Assembly (NCBI GenBank): GCA_034401795.1
Contig: CM067366.1
Coordinates: 78,359,470-78,423,469 of the forward strand
Source of the DNA: Chaetoderma sp. LZ-2023a
Lineage: Eukaryota; Mollusca; Caudofoveata; Chaetodermatida; Chaetodermatidae
DNA length: 64,000 bases
Direction of reading: 5' to 3'
Below, one piece after another: positions 46,401-57,831 of the stretch. A program made the position numbers and the translations under genes. The notes under the pieces are model-generated. The model did no database searches. It was not told where the DNA came from and was given only the letters and a program-made list of their open reading frames with translations. Numbering within the stretch: the stretch's first letter is position 1; each line of letters opens with the position of its first letter.

Positions 46401-47330
46401 ATTCTCTTCCCTATGAATCCACTACTGAAACTATTCCTTTCAGGAATCCAAAGCGGAAGCGCTTCAACCGGAAGACGAAAAATAATAGGAGTCCACAGAC
46501 CCCGGATATCTGGCATCACCGGAAGCGCTGCTAAAACCGGAAACGGAACTAGGAACTGGATCTTGAAGACCCAGATGTCCTACAAAACGGAAGACATACC
46601 AGAAACAGACGGAACGGAAGTAATAACTGGATCTTGACGTCCTGCCAAACCGGAGGTCCTACCGGAAACGGATGTCAGAGAAGAAAGAACCGTATCCTGA
46701 AGACCCGGATGTCTTGCTAAACCGGAAGTTAAAACGGAAAAAGGAAGTAAACCGAGTCCAGAGGACCCGAGTCCACCACAACGGAACTGGAAGAACTAGC
46801 AAGACTAGGAATCAAATTCTTGGCAATGGGCGATCTACAAAGAACCTTGATGACCGGTATAATCGAAAAATTGGCATTAGCATAAGTACCAGCCTTATGG
46901 ACGTCAGCCTCAGCCTCCGCCACCACGGCTTGTGGGCTATGCCCGTCACCCTCAAGTCTTATGTGGGTTTGACCCGGTGCACTACACGAGCCCACCTTCG
47001 AGAGTTTAGTCGCTCTAGACTTCTGCTTAGATTTCCTTTTCTTATCGAAAAATTGGCATTAGCATAAGTACCAGCCTTATGGACGTCAGCCACAGCCTCC
47101 GCCACCACGGCTTGTGGGTTATGCCCGTCACCCTCAAGTCTTATGTGGGTTTGACCCGGTGCACTACACGAGCCCACCTTCGAGAGCTTAGTCGCTCTAG
47201 ACTTCTGCTTAGGAGATTTCCTAACCTGCATGGAGGTTAGAGGGATCGGTTTCCCCCATTTGCGGGAACACCCGCTAGCCTTCGGGCTATCGTCAGAGCT
47301 TGAAGAAAAACAGAAGATATCCTTAGCGGA
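46400..47330 (-). pseudogene. DIRS family 1 gag-like ORF1 with internal 182-bp duplication (copy 2)
   Basis: 46400-46800 is built of ACCGGAAG-type repeats, giving Ser/Gly/Phe-rich peptide on the minus strand. 46863-47044 and 47045-47226 are a near-identical direct duplication with period 182 bp; the peptide 'KVGSCSAPGQTHIRLEGDG' occurs in both. Since 182 is not a multiple of three, the duplication itself shifts the frame. 47262-47290 shares 'tagccttcgggctatcgtc' with copy 1 ('aaccttctggttatcatcc'). Confidence 0.55.
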
Positions 47331-47814
47331 CTCCTAAAAACGAAAAAAACGTAAATATGAAGCATACCGCTTAGTAAATCATAAATGAAGACTAGAAACA
47401 TAAAACGCATTTCTAAAAAGGCGGGAAAGTTCAAATTAGAAATCAAAATCCCTACCGACAAGAAAACAAACTTGCATAGGGATAAATGATAATCCTTATA
47501 ATGCACTAGAGGTAAATTGATAAGGGCTCTTGGTTAAATGCTAGAGAATTAATATGATGATGATGATATAGGCATTGTAACTAAGTTACCACGAAACGAG
47601 AATGATCTTTCACGAAAACCGGTAACAATATGAACATAGTTATAAAATATAATATAACCACGAAGACACTTCTTAAACGTAACTTAGGGAGGATTGACTT
47701 CATATTAGGCATATTCCTGGGTAATATAGAAGACAATAGTGTAACTGACACAGCGCAAAGCACAAAAAACTCTTGAAGAATATTGAAGCAGTTGTTCTGC
47801 AAGCAGAATAATTG

Positions 47815-48095
47815 AAAAGTGAATCTGTTTCCTATTTGGGCTCCAGTGCGTATGCGCAAGCGCGCTTAGAGACAAGCATCACTATGGGGTGAGTATAGAC
47901 CGGTGCCAGTCTATAGCTGTCAGTATGCTGGAGATGGACTTAACCAGTAGCCTGGTTGAGGGTCCATATTAATAGGAATAGGCATGGGGAGGTGTGTATG
48001 CAGGCATAAAAATCTTATTCTGATAGCTAAATGCAGATAATTGATTTAGCAAGTAGTGATTGAACGGTAATGGATGTTTTTGTGGTGTAACAACA
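47815..48095 (-). repeat. Right inverted terminal repeat, DIRS family 1 copy 2
   Basis: Complement of 41745-42060; ends 'tggatgtttttgtggtgtaa'. It borders the resumed family F array. Confidence 0.8.
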
Positions 48096-48957
48096 AATAT
48101 AATTTTCGCCCACAAATTTGACAAATCAAAATTCTGAATGGAATTTCTAAAGCTTACCATGCTTATATTGTGTTCAAGCTGTTAAGGAGAAAAAGCAATT
48201 TGACAATTATTAGTAAATTTTTTATAAAATCTAATCAATTTGGTTGAAAGCGGTCAAAATGGTAAGGACAAGATGCAATTTGACAATTTCCACTAAATTA
48301 AAAATAAAATCTAAGATTTTTACCCCAAACAATTGACGAATCAAAATCCTGCATGATCCTTTCAGGCAAATTTAGTTGAAATCAGTCAAGAGGAGAAAAA
48401 ACAATTCGGCAATTTCTGGTAAATTTTTTAATAAAATCCAAGATTTTCACCCAATAACTGATGAACAAAAATTCTGAATGGAACTTCTAAAGCCTATGAC
48501 CATAAGATCCTTTCAGTTTTATTTCTTTGAAATCACCCAAAAAGTGACGAAGCAAAATTCTGAATGGCTGTTCTAGGGCTTATCCCCATAGGATCATTTC
48601 AGGCAAATTTTGTTGAAATGGGTAAAATTAATAAGAATAAGCCCTTTAATAATTTCCGGGAAGTTTTTCAGTTCTCGAGCCTATGACCAAAGGATCCTTT
48701 CAACAATATTTCATTGAAATCGGTCAAACTGGTTAGGAGAAGACGCAATTTGACAATTTCAGGTACATTTTTCATAAAATCTAAGGTTTTGAACAAAAAT
48801 ACTGACAAATAAATTCAAATTGAAGAGCACAATAGGATCCTTTGACCTAAATTTTGTTAAAATTTGCCACTTGGTTAAGGAGTAGCATTTTAAAGCAAAA
48901 GTTGATGGACGGAAGACGGACAGTAGCTCACTTGGCTATACTCGCCAGCCGAGCTAA
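48096..48957 (+). repeat. Family F tandem array, right part, with hairpin 3' end
   Basis: Continues 41110-41726. It ends with 'gatggacggaagacgg', then a hairpin GCTCACTTGGC / GCCAGCCGAGC and CTAAAAA at 48927-48957. This 3' end matches that of the 1-281 repeat, so family F arrays are the interior of a CTCACTTGG-type element. Confidence 0.6.
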
Positions 48958-49373
48958 AAATCTTAACATTGACACAGATACTGTCTCGTTCGTTAGAGAT
49001 GTAATACCTACACATCCTGCATTCATGTGAGACACAAATCAGGGAAGTTTATTAACCTCCTAATACCCTGGCAAGATATAACGTAAATTGGACAGAGGGG
49101 GAAACATGTATTCAAAAATAAATGTCTGGCTTCTTACACCTTGCTCAGTGATCGCCCATGGCGCTGTTAATCAGTGAAGAATTAACCCTTGAAAATCCAG
49201 AGTCTCAATTTCAAAACAACTATACATTAAAAGGAAAGCTGTTAAACATTTTTAATATAATTTGAGTGGAACCTGTTGCTGTAACCGCAACAGCTTCAAG
49301 TCAGATTAATTTTTAAATATTCACCAGATTACTCATTATATCGGGAAGAATTTGTTGTTTCACATCTGAACGG
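48958..49373. other. Unannotated, with imperfect hairpin relic
   Basis: 49230-49325 is a degraded family C-type hairpin ('gaacctgttgctgtaac' / 'cgcaacagcttcaagtc'). Confidence 0.45.
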
Positions 49374-49578
49374 TTAACTCTGACCACTCTGATGGCAATA
49401 TTCTATCTTTTACAGAGCCAATAGCAAAGAACCTAGTGTAAATTTTTCAACGATATTGGTGGACGATGTTGCTGTCTATGACAGCACCATCTTCCACCTA
49501 ATTTGTTGAAAAATGAACACCTGTTCATCTTATAATTTAATTTGAAAATTTTAAATTTTGACAGAGTGATAAGGGTTA
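49374..49578. mobile_element. Family B MITE
   Basis: TTAACTCTGACCACTCTGATG start and GAGTGATAAGGGTTAA end; centre GTTGCTGTCTATGACAGC. Confidence 0.7.
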
Positions 49579-49730
49579 AAACTACTGAGGAAAAACTATC
49601 CACCTGTAGCCAGCTAATGTTGTGACCAGCCTAAGGTGATGGTAAATTACACACTAATTACTGTTACAAGATTCATCCAAAGGCCAATCTGTATAATATA
49701 TCAATTAAATTTCATGATAACTGTACCTGC

Positions 49731-49981
49731 TTAAATTGTCAAATTTGTTCAAGTAAATCAAAAAATTTGCTTATTGAATGCCCAGTTGCAGGCCAAGAGG
49801 TGACTATTTTTGAAAATTTACCACTGGAATGCCTGGCTCGGTTATCGACTCGGGCATTCCAGTGGTAAATTTTCAAAAATACAATGTAACTAAAAAATAG
49901 TCTTCACTTGTCCTGCAAATGGACATTCCTCAAAACCACTTCATAGGCTGATTTTGGTCGGATTGACCAGTATAGGGTTAA
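49731..49981. mobile_element. Family A MITE with small insertion
   Basis: Centre GGCTCGGTTATCGACTCGG. An extra 'tacaatgtaactaaaaaata' segment interrupts the right arm at about 49880-49900. Left terminus lacks CCCTT. Confidence 0.6.
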
Positions 49982-50127
49982 TCAAATTACAGTGCTGCGG
50001 TCAAATTCTCACTAAAATATGCAAATTACAATAACTGTATAAATTGACTGCATCGTAAAATGGATTAAGTGCTATTGATTGATTGGTAGAAATTAGTCAG
50101 TGTATGTTTTAGCGTTTTCTAACACAA

Positions 50128-50359
50128 TTAACGCTTTCATGATCAAGCCACCCAAAAGCAGCTACTACGCCTAGGTCTTGAGATATGGCCATATGTAGGC
50201 CGAGATTATTTTTTGAAAATTTACCACTGGAATAACTGGCTCGATAATCGAGCCAGTAATTCCAGTGATAAATTTTCAAAAATAGTTTTGTCTTGGCTTG
50301 CAATTTAGTGCATTTATTAAACACAAATTGTGATGTTCTGGACGAATATTTACTGTTAA
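50128..50359. mobile_element. Family A MITE, left of a TTAA-sharing pair
   Basis: TTAACGCTTTCATGATCAAG start, centre GGCTCGATAATCGAGCC. Its right border is the TTAA at 50356-50359, which is also the left border of the next copy. Confidence 0.65.
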
Positions 50360-50598
50360 CCCTTTAACCGCAAAATTTTGTACAAAAATTAAATATTTTC
50401 ATATTAAATGTCCATTTACAGGCCAAAAGAATACAATTTTTGAAAATGTATCACTGGAATGACTGTCTCGGTTATCGAGCAAGTCATTCCAGTGGTAAAT
50501 TTTTAACAATTTTATTCTCTCGGCTTATAAATGGACATTCCACAAGACCATAGCAGAGGCTGGTTTTTGCTGGTATGCCCATTAAAGGCCTAATTAGT
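50356..50598. mobile_element. Family A MITE, right of a TTAA-sharing pair
   Basis: TTAACCCTTTAACCGC start; centre GTCTCGGTTATCGAGCAAG; right end 'cccattaaaggcctaa', where TTAA has changed. Confidence 0.65.
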
Positions 50599-51039
50599 TA
50601 TTACTGTTTTCAGACACGGTTCATCTGTGATAAATTAAAAACAAGTAAGTAAATGTAAACAAAATACTTGAACTTTAAACATGGGATTATTAATCAACCC
50701 TTTTTCGTCTAATGTGAAAGAAATCAGTTTTAACCTTTTGACGCTTGAAATACCTCTGTATCTCAATTTCATGACAGAATATTCCTTACATCATAAAGAA
50801 TTTGTTGTTTCTGGTCTGTGAGGGCTAAAGGGTTAAGAGAATTAAATTTAAACTAATTTGACTGAAAGTTGTCATTGTCGCAGCCAATTTGTTTTCAAAA
50901 TGTTCATGAAATGCTTAACAATAGCATGTTAAAGAATCCTCTATAACACGCAGGAAAGAACGGGTTAGATGAACAGAATGACCATGAACCAGTTGATGAT
51001 TTACCTAAATGGCTAGAGGTGATAAAATTTACATACATT
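50599..51039. other. Unannotated, with short hairpin relic
   Basis: 50845-50912 pairs 'taaactaatttgactgaaag' loosely with 'cagccaatttgttttcaaa'. No gene. Confidence 0.4.
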
Positions 51040-51263
51040 TTAATTACAGGGAGCCACTTCAAAATGCAGATCTAGATTTCAAAATTATATTAGGTTTTAA
51101 GTATTTAATCATCTTAGCTGGCAAAATGACTTCTGCAAAGGTCTTGAGAAATGTTGATTCTTCACTTGCTTGGCAAACTGTCGATCGGAAAACTCTTACA
51201 AATGGATATTCGCTTAAGAAGAAATGTTAATTTTTTTCATCACTATTGACCAGTAAAGGGTTA
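51040..51263. mobile_element. Family A relic
   Basis: 'tagctggcaaaatgacttct', 'aaggtcttgagaaatgttg' and a right end 'accagtaaagggttaa' survive. The central palindrome is unrecognisable. Confidence 0.4.
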
Positions 51264-52604
51264 AAAGAAATAATTTACACAAGAAATGACCAAGCTCAAG
51301 ATATCTTAAGTACCATATTCCTCCTATCAGAATCCTATGCCTTAATAGAAGCCTACACCCAAACTCAGCAATGTCAGTCCCTATATTTTCTTAGCACTTT
51401 GATAACAGGAAAATGCCCAAATACAAGTCTACCCCAAAACTCTGCATCTTGGAGCTTATTAGACACAAGTTAGACGCTCCTTTAGGGGTTGACTAAACAT
51501 TAACTTTTTGTTGGAAAACTCCCTAATATAAGCCTACCCCCTTTCTCAGACAATCTGCTGGTGAAATTTTTCCATCGCTATCCTAATAGAAGTATGGCGT
51601 ATGAAATATACATGTAAATAAAATATTGATATTGATTTTTGATTATGTTGTATATCTATAGACATTAATTATTGATATATTTTTATTTTGAGATGGCTTG
51701 TAAACAGATAGTAATTATAACTATACTGTTTAAATTTTTTGTTTGAAAAGCAAATAGAAATGATTCAAGATTCTTTAAATTTTGTATAGATAGAACAGAC
51801 TATTGGCAATGCCTTCGATTCTTTTAGGCACATGCATTTTGTTAAGCTAGCCCCTTTGTTTAGATTCTTTTGATTGTGGTTATTAGTAAACAGTGTTCAG
51901 TTTATGACACAAACACTGCCAACATGTCTACCTATTATCTGAAATAAGTACATCTTAACAGTACTTAGAAGTCTTTCACTAAATTCCTGAGTCGCTCATG
52001 CACACATCTAATGTTATTTATTATACAGGGCAGCGTTTTACTAACACATGGCTTATTCAATACATTGTCCATTTTATTACATAAATTTGGATAACTTTGA
52101 TATTCTTATCTATTATTAAGAATTTTGTAGCTCTTTAGTAAAATACTGGTTTGCAGTAAATGTACACTTTATTATGTCAAAGCTGGCAACTATAATATTT
52201 CTATATAAAACTTGTCTTTTATCTTCCCGCAAATGGGCTGGTGTTATCATACACAAGGCATTATCTTCATATTGTCTCAAATCATGTTCTATGCTTCATT
52301 GTACTCTCCCAGATCAGATTTTCATTGTGCTTTGGGAGCAGTCAATTTATAAATATAAGCTTAGGTCATTATGCAAAAAATACAATGTCAAAAGTTCTCC
52401 TGAAATTCCACTCAACATTATGTAAAATTATGCAATGTGACGAAACTGAACACCTGCTAAGCTTTAATTAAATGTTGATAAATGTTATTTACAAAAGCCA
52501 GGCAGTTAACTTAACCATTGGCCTAAGTCCACTGTCCAATGACAAATCAACTGCCAGACAAGATGAGCCAATTACACTGAATCCAACTTTAGCCGAGATA
52601 ATTT
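51264..52604. other. AT-rich stretch without recognised gene
   Basis: Frames of 75-83 codons at 51246-51473 and 52174-52471 show no domain. No matching repeat in the window. Confidence 0.4.
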
Positions 52605-52722
52605 GGAACCTTTATAAGCAAGAAATTTCTTGTGGAGCACTGCACTGAACTGAATTTAGCCATAATAAAAAGTTGCAGTTTGCTCTGATTATTTACGAAG
52701 AATTTCTTGTCTTCTTTTTAAG
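52605..52722 (+). promoter_or_regulatory. Candidate TATA promoter and non-coding first exon
   Basis: TATAA at 52613-52617 ('cctttataagcaag') is followed about 29 bp later by the start of an 81-bp block (52642-52722) that ends exactly at a consensus donor, AAG|GTAAGC. The block is duplicated at 53737-53817, where the similarity begins and ends at the same two points. Coincidence with a transcription start distance and a splice donor suggests a real first exon. No ATG-initiated coding frame is visible in it. Confidence 0.4.
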
Positions 52723-53736
52723 GTAAGCCATAGTCAATTTGTATCATAATGTAAAAGACTAACTGTATCAACAGCCTTTAGAAAGTCAAAATTATTTATA
52801 ATTCATAAGTTAGATTTATAGCTATATTTTGAACTGAAGAATGATTATAGCACAGAGTACAAATTATCAGAAGTCACCAGTAAGCTATTTGATAACTTTG
52901 TATATTTAAAACGCAAGCATCTTTAACCAAATTTTCATAAGCTGATTTTTCAGTTTAGTATACTTGCATTTGCTGAAGCTATAATTATTTGGAAGTCAAC
53001 AAATGTACTGTCCATAATTCATTAAGATATTTTGGACGCTGTTGATAACGTGGAGTCATTTACCATTTTTAGTGTGTAATTTTTATATTAAACTTTATAT
53101 TTTTTATTATTATTATATATCACATATCTTTGATTAATAATTAAGTGATTTTAAGAGCTGAATGCATTTGATGCTTAAGCCATTAAAAATAGTAGACTAC
53201 CCTTGTGTATGGATGCAAATATCACATTTTGGAAGTGAAATGAATTATTCATGGATTTCACAATTTACAAACAATCAAGTTAATTGAAGAAAATATTTTA
53301 ATAATTCTCCAATCAACTATGATTTATTTAGACTTAACATTGAAAACATTTATCAAAGATTTATCTAATTTGGATTAATTGAAGTGAAAACAAACAAGCA
53401 TTTGATTTATGTTTCTAATTCAGTCCAGATCAAATTATCTCCCCTGAATAGAACTAAATTTGTCTAGAGTCTGAGTTGTCTCCCTTGGTTGACACCGACT
53501 TATTTTGGTGTGTTTTTGCATCCATCAATTTATTTTATATATACATGTATTTGGGCTTATGCATTCAAATGAATTGAGAAAGCTGGTTTATATGATTTTC
53601 GCATATAGTTATCTGTTTAATATTAGAATATTCAGTCTCAAAGATGATTATGAATTTATTTAATAAGTAATTAAATGTAATACAGTTGATCATATATATA
53701 TCTACAGTAAGTATATTGATATATCTACTGAATAAG
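52723..53736. other. AT-rich sequence between the duplicated blocks
   Basis: Would be intron or intergenic under the model above. No repeat or ORF recognised. Confidence 0.4.
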
Positions 53737-53940
53737 GCACTGAATTGAATTTAGCCATAATAAAAAGTTGCAGTTTGCTCTGATTATTTATGAAGAATTT
53801 CTTGTCTTCTTTTTAAGGAGAAAACGCCCTTCGGCCAAGCGAGTACGACCCCTGAACAAGTATTCCCACACACCCATAGAAGCCTAGGCCTCTAGTATCA
53901 GGAGTACCCTGAGTAGGTGTTGAGTTTAAATTAAGATTGT
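53737..53940 (+). other. Second copy of exon-like block joined to different 3' sequence
   Basis: 53737-53817 matches 52642-52722 at 79 of 81 positions. From 53818 it continues 'gagaaaacgcccttcggcc' rather than GTAAGC. The switch falls exactly on the presumed splice junction, as expected for a spliced-transcript retrocopy or an exon duplication with new downstream exon. The following 120 bp up to the minisatellite has no long ORF. Confidence 0.4.
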
Positions 53941-55678
53941 ATGTGGAATAAGTGCACAGGACAGGAACATACTGGCTACACAATTGTATGTGGAATAAGT
54001 GGACAGGACGGGCACATACCGGCTACACAATTGTATGTTGAATAAGTGCACAGGACAGGCACATACCGGCTACACAATTGTATGTGGAATAAGTGCACAG
54101 GACAGGCACATACCGGCTTCACAATTGTATGTGGAATAAGTGCACAGGATGGCCACATACGGGCTACACAATTGTATGTGGAATAAGTGCACAGACGGGC
54201 ACATACTGGCTACACAATTGTATGTGGAATAAGTGCACAGACGGGCACATACCGGCTACACAATTGTATGTGGAATAAGTGCACAGGACAGGCACATACC
54301 GGCTACACAATTGTATGTGGAATAAGTGCACAGGACAGGCACATACCGGCTACACAATTGTATGTGGAATAAGTGCACAGGACAGGCACATACCGGCTAC
54401 ACAATTGTATGTGGAATAAGTGCACAGGATGGGCACATACCGGCTACACAATTGTATGTGGAATAAGTGCACAGACGGGCACATACCGGCTACACAATTG
54501 TATGTGGAATAAGTGCACAGATGGGCACATACCGGCTACACAATTGTATGTGGAATAAGTGCACAGACGGGCACATACCGGCTACACAATTGTATGTGGA
54601 ATAAGTGCACAGGACAGGCACATACCGGCTATACAATTGTATGTGGAATAAGTGCACAGGATGGCCACATACCGGCTACACAATTGTATGTGGAATAAGT
54701 GCACAGGACAGGCACATACCAGCTACACAATTGTATGTGGAATAAGTGCACAGGATGGGCACATACCGGCTACACAATTGTATGTTGAATAAGTGCACAG
54801 GACAGGCACATACCGGCTACAGAATTGTATGTGGAATAAGTGCACAGGACGGGCACATAACGGCTACACAATTGTATGTGGAATAAGTGCACAGGACGGG
54901 CACATAACGGCTACACAATTGTATGTGGAATAAGTGCACAGGACGGCCACATACCGGCTACACAATTGTATGTGGAATAAGTGCACAGGACGGGCACATA
55001 CCGGCTACACAATTGTATGTTGAATAAGTGCACAGGATGGCCACATACCGGCTACACAATTGTATGTTGAATAAGTGCACAGGACAGGCACATACCGGCT
55101 ACAGAATTGCATGTGGAGTAAGTGCACGGACGGGACATACCGGCTACACAATTGTATGTGGAAGAAGTGCACAGGACAGGCACATACCAGCTACACAATT
55201 ATATGTGGAATAAGTGCACAGGACGGGCACATACCGGCTTCACAATTGTATGTGGAATAAGTGCACAGGTGGGCACATACTGGCTACACAATTGTATGTG
55301 GAATAAGTGCACGGATGGGCACATACCGGTTCCACAATTGTATGTGGATTAAGTGCACAGGATGGGCACATACCAGCTTCACAATTGTATGTGGAATAAG
55401 TGCACAGGATGGGCACATACCAGCTACACAATTGTATGTAGAATAAGTGCACAGGACGGGCACATACCGGCTACACAATTGTATGTGGAATAAGTGCATA
55501 GGACGGGCACATACCGGCTACACAATTGTATGTGGAATAAGTGCATAGGACGGGCACATTCCGGCTACATAATTGTATGTGGAATAAGTGCACAGGACGG
55601 GCACATACTGACTACACAATTCTTTGTGGAATAAGTGCACATGACGGGCACATACCGGATACACAATTGTATGTGGAA
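53930..55678. repeat. 47-bp minisatellite, about 37 copies
   Basis: The unit contains ACAATTGT (palindrome), 'atgtggaataagtgcacag' and 'gggcacataccggctac'. Period is 47 bp, with frequent 46-bp units lacking one G in 'acaggacg/acagacg'. Many 61-codon frames in both strands are translations of the unit. It has no spacers and is not CRISPR. Confidence 0.95.
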
Positions 55679-56908
55679 CAAGAGGCCCAAGGGGCCTGTG
55701 TCGCTCACCTGGAGCACAATCAATTTTTGTCAAAATTGTTGGTGGGTGGTTTAGTAGTCGTTTAAATGAGTTTGTGGACATTTTTGCAAGTGCAATATGG
55801 CCGCCAAACACGCTACATTTTGATTGACCCATGATGGATCAACTGCCCGTAAACAAACTTTAATGGCCCTTAGTCCTTAATCATACCACCCAAATTTCGG
55901 CCTGATCCCTTCAGCAGTTCTGGAGGAGTCGTTTTCAGAAAAACTAGGTCATCCAAGATGGTCGCCGAACCATTTGGTCAAGCAAATCCTCTTGAACAAA
56001 CTTGGCTTACCTCTTGGCCTAGATGAAGATTCCCCAAGCGGTTTTGGAGTTTTTAAAGACATTCCCTAAAATCGGCCAAAATCCAAAATGGCCACCAGGC
56101 AAATTGGCCGATCGGGTTCATTTGAACAAACGTGGATTCCTATGCCCTAAGGATACTACCTGCCAAAACATAATTGAAATTGGTCGAGTAGTTCTCGAGA
56201 ACACATTTTAAATTTCCCATTGTTTAGCATGGGAGCTTTTGACGAGAAAATTATCCAAGATGGCCGTCAAACTGTTTATCCGACAATTTCAAAAATTGCA
56301 AATTTGAGCTCAGAATACCCAAAAACAAATAGAACCAATTATGGCCTCAAAATCCATCAAATAAAAAAATCCAATATGGCCGCCAAACACGCTACATTTT
56401 GATTGGTCCATGGCGGCCATGTTTTTTGATGGAGCAACCTCCCTTGAATAAACTTTAATGGCCCTTAGTCCTTGATCATATCCCTCACATAATAAGCCTG
56501 ATCCCTTCAGCGGTTCTGGAGAAGTCATTTTCAGGAAAACTAGGTCATCCAAGATGGCCGCCGAACCATTCTGTCAATCAAGTCGTCTTGAGAAAACTTG
56601 GCTTACGTCTTTCCCTAGATGAGGTTTCATAAGTTTTGAATCAATTCCCCAAGCTGTTTCGGAGAACGAGATTTCCTAAAAGACATTTGCTAAAATCGGC
56701 AGAAATCCAAGATGGCCACCGGCCCAATTAGCCGATTGGCTCCATTTGAACAAACTTGGATCCCTATGCCCTAAGGATGCTTCCTGCCAAATATAATTGA
56801 AATCGACCCAGTGGTTCTTGAGAAGTCATTTAAAGGAAAAGTTGACGGAACGACGGATGGACACACAACGGATGGTCACCATGGCATAAGCTCACCTGGC
56901 CTGGCTAA
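55679..56908 (+). mobile_element. 1.23-kb CAAGAGGCCC...GGCTAA element inside the minisatellite
   Basis: Starts 'caagaggcccaaggggcc' directly after 'gtatgtggaa' and ends 'cacctggcctggctaa' directly before 'taagggcacatac'. The array unit has 'gtatgtggaataag', so the host site is restored if the element is removed: insertion falls at A|T (or within AA) with no duplication beyond at most two bases, as for Helitrons. It has two internal ~560-bp similar halves sharing 'ccatccaagatgg' and 'cattttgattg' blocks and an ACGGATGG tail. No coding capacity. A 5' TC, expected for canonical Helitrons, is not present. Confidence 0.6.
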
Positions 56909-56975
56909 TAAGGGCACATACTGGCTACACAATTGTATGTGGAATAAGGGCACATACCGGCTACACATAATAAAT
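56909..56975. repeat. Remainder of the 47-bp array
   Basis: Two shortened units ('gggcacatactggctac') lacking 'tgcacaggac' follow the insertion. Confidence 0.8.
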
Positions 56976-57039
56976 AAGTTCATACAAAAATACTGTGGAT
57001 AAAATTCAGATAAAAGAAATTATTATAATGCAATAATTA

Positions 57040-57365
57040 TAAAGAGACGCGAGGGCCTATGACGTTCACCTGGCCCATTAGCACCATTTGCATTTAAATA
57101 GACATGAATAATTTTCGGAAAACCTTGTTTGATATATTGAAGCTTACCACCATAGGATCAGAAATCTGATTATTCCACCCAAGTTTCAGGTCAAAAGAAA
57201 GCTATTTTGGAACTTGACCAATGAAATGACTGGCTGAATAACCGAGCTAGTCATTCCAGTGATAAGGTTTCAAAAATACTCTACTAGTGGCAGGTAAATG
57301 GACATTTCTCAAGACCATTGCAGAAGCATATTTTGGCTGATATGAAGGTTAAAGGCTTAATAGTA
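57040..57365. mobile_element. 5' fragment of CAAGAGGCCC-type element fused to a family A relic
   Basis: 57045-57180 matches 6808-6900 ('gttcacctggcccattag', 'aatagacatgaataatttt'). At 57180 it changes into a degenerate family A MITE with GGCTGAATAACCGAGCTAGTC centre and 'atggacatttctcaagac'. Confidence 0.5.
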
Positions 57366-57831
57366 AATCAGTTTGGAAAATAATATATACAAGCTTCTCT
57401 CACCTTTATCACCCATCTCCTAAAATCTTTTATCAGTTAAAACACCAATCTATTAAATTATTATTAATCCCATTTTGATATAAAGCGAAAAAACATCACT
57501 TTTTAATTAATCAGAAAAAGTTCTCTCAAAACCAGTATTATAATTACTATTATTAATGTTAAATGCTATAATAGCGGTAATAATTACTATTATTAATATT
57601 GTTTGTCAATGGGCCAGTTGATTCATACCGGTATAATGCATTATATTTGCATACATCATGGGGACATGGCGTAAGACATACATTTTATCACATCCCCATT
57701 TAGTGTAAAACAACTTGTCAGAATTGTCAACAGATTTGACAGGTCGACAGACAGACTTATAATACAGCTCATATATAAGTGGAAATGATTTAAAAAAACA
57801 AACCCCAGAAACATCTTAGTTAGTTTGAAAT
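57366..57831. other. No gene recognised
   Basis: AT-rich; 'ataattactattattaat' occurs twice (57539 and 57580). Confidence 0.4.

Larger units (their letters stand above)
41727..48095 (-). mobile_element. DIRS-like family 1, copy 2 (nearly full length)
   Basis: A 6.37-kb retrotransposon in minus orientation, inserted in the family F array. In coding order: right ITR, gag-like ORF1, A/G-rich linker, RT, RNase H with connection region, tyrosine recombinase, left ITR plus ICR. There is no LTR, integrase core or aspartic protease. The combination RT-RNase H-tyrosine recombinase with inverted ends and ICR defines the DIRS order. Several frame changes show it is not now autonomous, but motifs are well preserved. 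Confidence 0.85.

Noticed and set aside
46672..47067. 131-codon plus-strand ORF
   Set aside because: Antisense shadow of the DIRS gag-like duplication; no domain.
41727..48095. LTR retrotransposon
   Set aside because: Ends are inverted and not direct, an ICR is present, and a tyrosine recombinase replaces the integrase.
53930..55678. Repeated small proteins of about 61 residues with 'HIPATQLYV' or 'NCMWNKCTG'
   Set aside because: They are frame-dependent translations of a 47-bp minisatellite, present in all frames and both strands.
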